Assembly (NCBI GenBank): GCA_964537525.1
Contig: CAZIAB010000043.1
Span: forward strand, 1 to 6,959
DNA length: 6,959 bases
From: CAYMDJ01 sp964537525
GTDB lineage: Archaea; Aenigmatarchaeota; Aenigmatarchaeia; QMZP01
Reading direction: 5' to 3'
Of this stretch, positions 5,478 through 6,959 are shown piece by piece; within the stretch, counting starts at the first letter, position 1, and each line of letters starts with the position of its first letter. Both the position numbers and the translations under genes were made by a program. The notes under the pieces were generated by a model. The model searched no databases. It was given only the letters and a program-made list of their open reading frames with translations, and was not told the DNA's origin.

Positions 5478-5850
5478 TTCCTCTCTCCTTCCTGACCTTC
5501 TCATAAAGCTTCAGGTTCTTGGGGTCTATCGCGAAGTTGCCTGATATTATGTTCCTCCCTATTATCACCGGGAATGCCATGTGTGAGCGGTCCTGGACAT
5601 TGGCATCCGTCCGGAAGGACCTGCCCCTTATCCTTATGGTCGCCTCGACAATCGGCCTCCGCACCTCCCTCGAGCTGCCGGGATTCCTGACCAGCGTGGT
5701 CTTCACTATCGGGCCGAGCTCGGCCCTTGCCGCGAGCCTCACGTCTATCGAAGTCCTGTGGGCCCCGGTGTCGAAGAGCGCCCTGGTCTTTAGCTTCTTC
5801 CTTCCCATGATTTCTATGTCCTCGACCAGGCCGATTATCTCCCTTGCCAT
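5470..5850 (-). CDS. Retropepsin-like aspartic protease fold protein (Zn_protease/RimB-type)
   Basis: The product has 126 residues from ATG 5850. The sequence IIGLVEDIEIMG...TRALFDTGAHRTSID places the aspartic-protease DTGA motif at 27-30. A C-terminal block RRPIVEATIRIRGR (64-77) then DRSHMAFPVIIGRN (87-100) and FAIDP (106-110) matches the family formerly called putative ATP-dependent zinc proteases. These are single-domain retropepsin folds that act as dimers; some bacterial members sit beside RimK-like ATP-grasp ligases. No such ligase is visible here. Longer starts exist at 5871 and 5928. The latter overlaps the divergent helicase gene by 47 bp and adds residues unlike the family. ATG 5850 is preferred because a TTTATTA box is centred 27 nt upstream and the domain begins at once. 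The stop overlaps the porD start, so the two are probably co-translated. The substrate is unknown. Confidence 0.82.
   Translation of the reverse strand: MAREIIGLVEDIEIMGRKKLKTRALFDTGAHRTSIDVRLAARAELGPIVKTTLVRNPGSSREVRRPIVEATIRIRGRSFRTDANVQDRSHMAFPVIIGRNIISGNFAIDPKNLKLYEKVRKERGND
5479..5491 (-). promoter_or_regulatory. Shine-Dalgarno region of porD
   Basis: On the minus strand GGAAGGAGAGAGG ends two bases before ATG 5477. This is the only clear purine-rich Shine-Dalgarno sequence in the window, and it belongs to the only gene that is clearly internal to an operon. It decides the porD start in favour of the downstream ATG. Confidence 0.6.
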
Positions 5851-5851
5851 C

Positions 5852-5881
5852 CTTTTATTATTGTCATCCATAGTAATAAAG
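5852..5881. promoter_or_regulatory. Crossed divergent promoters with dyad symmetry
   Basis: CTTTTATTA (5852-5860) is centred about 25 nt before the helicase ATG (5882). TTTATTA on the minus strand (5874-5880) is centred 27 nt before ATG 5850. The two boxes form an inverted repeat (CTTT(T)ATTA with TAATAAAG) whose midpoint, about 5866, is also the midpoint of the two start codons. Both transcripts would be leaderless, and the 31-bp gap is too short for two initiation complexes at once. Confidence 0.55.
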
Positions 5882-6959
5882 ATGTCCCGGGAGCATATCG
5901 AACACCCGTTGCTGAGGAAGGATTCCATCCAGTCAAGGGATTATCAGACGAGCATGGTCAGGACGTGCGTGGACAACAACACGCTATGTGTCCTTCCCAC
6001 AGGGCTCGGGAAGACCAACATAGCAGTGATGGTCGCTGTTTCGAGGCTTGAGAAATTCCCTGGCTCAAAGATTCTTTTCGTCGCTCCTACCAAGCCCCTG
6101 GTTTCCCAGCACATGAGAAGCTTCAGTAAATACCTCGACCTCCCCGCGGAGGAGTTTGCAGAGCTCAACGGCACGGTAAAGCCCGATATCAGGAGGAGGT
6201 CTTACAGGCACGCGACCCTCGTCTTCGCGACCCCCCAGACAGTGAGGAACGACCTGATAGAGAGGAGGTTCTCGCTCGAGGATTTCTCCCTGCTTGTGAT
6301 AGATGAGACCCACCATTCTGTCGGGATGTATGCATACCCCTACCTCGCGAAGAAGTATCTTGAGCAGGCAAAACAACCCAGGATATTGGGCCTGACGGCC
6401 TCCCCGGGAGGGGACAGGGCAAAGATAGACGAGGTCATGAAAAATACGGGCCTCGAGGTCGTTGAGATAAGGACAGATAAAGATGATGATGTCATTCCAT
6501 ACGTCCAGGAAAAGAGCATAGAATGGGAGAGGGTCTCTCTCCCGCAGAACTTCCTCCGGATAAGAGACCTCATGGATGAGGCTTACAGGAAGAGGATTGC
6601 TACCCTCAGGAAGATGGGTTATGTGAAGGGAAGCCTGGTAAGCAAGAAGCGTCTGCTCTATCTGCAGAACAGCCTGGCTGCCTCCATGAGGAGGGGAGGA
6701 AGGAAGAGCCTGATAGGAATGACATACACCAACCAGGCGATAAAGCTCGACCATGCCATGATGCTCCTTGAGACCCAGGGGATTGGCCCGCTGGAAACGT
6801 ATTGGAAGAAGATAAGGGAAGGGAAGACAGGGGCGGACAGGTCCATAAGCTCTGACAAGTCGGTGAAGGCAGCGATGTTCATGACCAGCAACCTCTTCGA
6901 GGAAGGGGCGAAGCATCCCAAGATGAGCAGGCTCCTGACGATAATAAGCAACCAGATGA
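5882..6959 (+). CDS. hef: Hef/FANCM-type superfamily 2 DNA helicase, N-terminal part (3' end outside window)
   Basis: The frame is open for 359 codons from ATG 5882 to the window edge; the final TGA bases are out of frame. Helicase motifs in order: SIQSRDYQ (15-22, Q-motif region), PTGLGKT (39-45, Walker A), APTKPL (68-73, motif Ia), TPQT (117-120), DETH (141-144, motif II, DEAH in most relatives) and TASPGG (172-177, motif III). From about 220 onward a helical, basic segment with AIKLDHAMMLLETQG matches the insert (thumb) domain of Hef, FANCM and MDA5-like helicases, which grips branched DNA. Hef remodels stalled forks and Holliday junctions. Motifs IV-VI, and the XPF nuclease domain if present, would lie beyond the edge. 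A TTTTATTA box centred about 25 nt before the ATG supports this start and a leaderless mRNA. Confidence 0.93.
   Translation, partial: MSREHIEHPLLRKDSIQSRDYQTSMVRTCVDNNTLCVLPTGLGKTNIAVMVAVSRLEKFPGSKILFVAPTKPLVSQHMRSFSKYLDLPAEEFAELNGTVKPDIRRRSYRHATLVFATPQTVRNDLIERRFSLEDFSLLVIDETHHSVGMYAYPYLAKKYLEQAKQPRILGLTASPGGDRAKIDEVMKNTGLEVVEIRTDKDDDVIPYVQEKSIEWERVSLPQNFLRIRDLMDEAYRKRIATLRKMGYVKGSLVSKKRLLYLQNSLAASMRRGGRKSLIGMTYTNQAIKLDHAMMLLETQGIGPLETYWKKIREGKTGADRSISSDKSVKAAMFMTSNLFEEGAKHPKMSRLLTIISNQM

Noticed and set aside
5148..5495. Plus-strand open frame of 115 codons over the PorD-like gene
   Set aside because: The minus strand encodes two exact CxxCxxCxxxCP motifs here; the plus frame is a shadow.
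5478..5504. Longer PorD start at ATG 5504
   Set aside because: It has no Shine-Dalgarno sequence and would deepen the overlap with the upstream gene. ATG 5477 has a strong ribosome-binding site and a typical short overlap.
5851..5928. Longer N-terminus for the retropepsin-like protein (starts at 5928 or 5871)
   Set aside because: The 5928 start overlaps the divergent helicase gene and adds residues unlike the family. The 5871 start is possible but has a poorer promoter match than 5850.
6065..6916. Long minus-strand open frame (283 codons) opposite the helicase
   Set aside because: It is antisense to a well-supported Hef-type helicase with ordered motifs. Its translation is rich in Leu, Pro, His and Arg with no coherent domain, typical of a shadow frame.
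6957..6959. TGA at the very end of the window as a helicase stop
   Set aside because: It is out of frame: the helicase frame reads CAG ATG A at the edge, so the gene continues.

Overview
The window reads as a compact piece of archaeal chromosome. The gene content is archaeal: a Hef/FANCM-type helicase, a stand-alone XPF-family nuclease, a free methionyl-tRNA synthetase tRNA-binding subunit and a PorD-type ferredoxin subunit. Arginine is mostly coded by AGG/AGA. Almost every first gene has an A/T-rich TATA-like box centred about 25-27 nt before its start codon, which implies leaderless mRNAs. The lineage is probably euryarchaeal or DPANN-like. That is inference, because there is no rRNA or other marker to settle it.

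Layout: (1) 1-228, +, the C-terminal tail of a membrane-anchored acidic protein. (2) 229-325, a convergent gap with two T-tracts. (3) 326-1921, -, a 531-residue secreted, Cys-rich, C-terminally anchored surface protein containing a perfect 105-bp internal duplication. (4) 1922-1972, a symmetric divergent promoter with one shared TATATA. (5) 1973-2293, +, a MetRS beta/Trbp111-type OB-fold protein. (6) 2347-3021, +, an ERCC4/XPF nuclease with a helix-hairpin-helix region. (7) 3055-3366, -, an AT-rich hypothetical gene. (8) 3413-5113, -, a divergent CTP synthase (pyrG). (9) 5184-5477 and 5470-5850, -, an overlapping pair: a PorD-like 2[4Fe-4S] protein and a retropepsin-like (Zn_protease/RimB-type) protein. 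(10) 5882-6959, +, the N-terminal half of a Hef-type helicase, open at the window edge. No gap exceeds 97 bp, and I see no tRNA, rRNA, CRISPR array or insertion sequence.

Most genes are housekeeping. The helicase and the stand-alone nuclease correspond to the two halves of euryarchaeal Hef and may work together at stalled or branched replication forks. CTP synthase supplies CTP. The OB-fold protein would support Met-tRNA charging. The two C-terminally anchored proteins at the left end belong to the cell surface.

I do not see an obvious new defence or mobile system. The parts most worth a second look are the two compact divergent promoters, the perfect in-frame duplication in the surface protein, the possible split Hef, the altered nucleotide pocket of the CTP synthase, and the coupling of an orphan PorD-like protein to a retropepsin-like protein.
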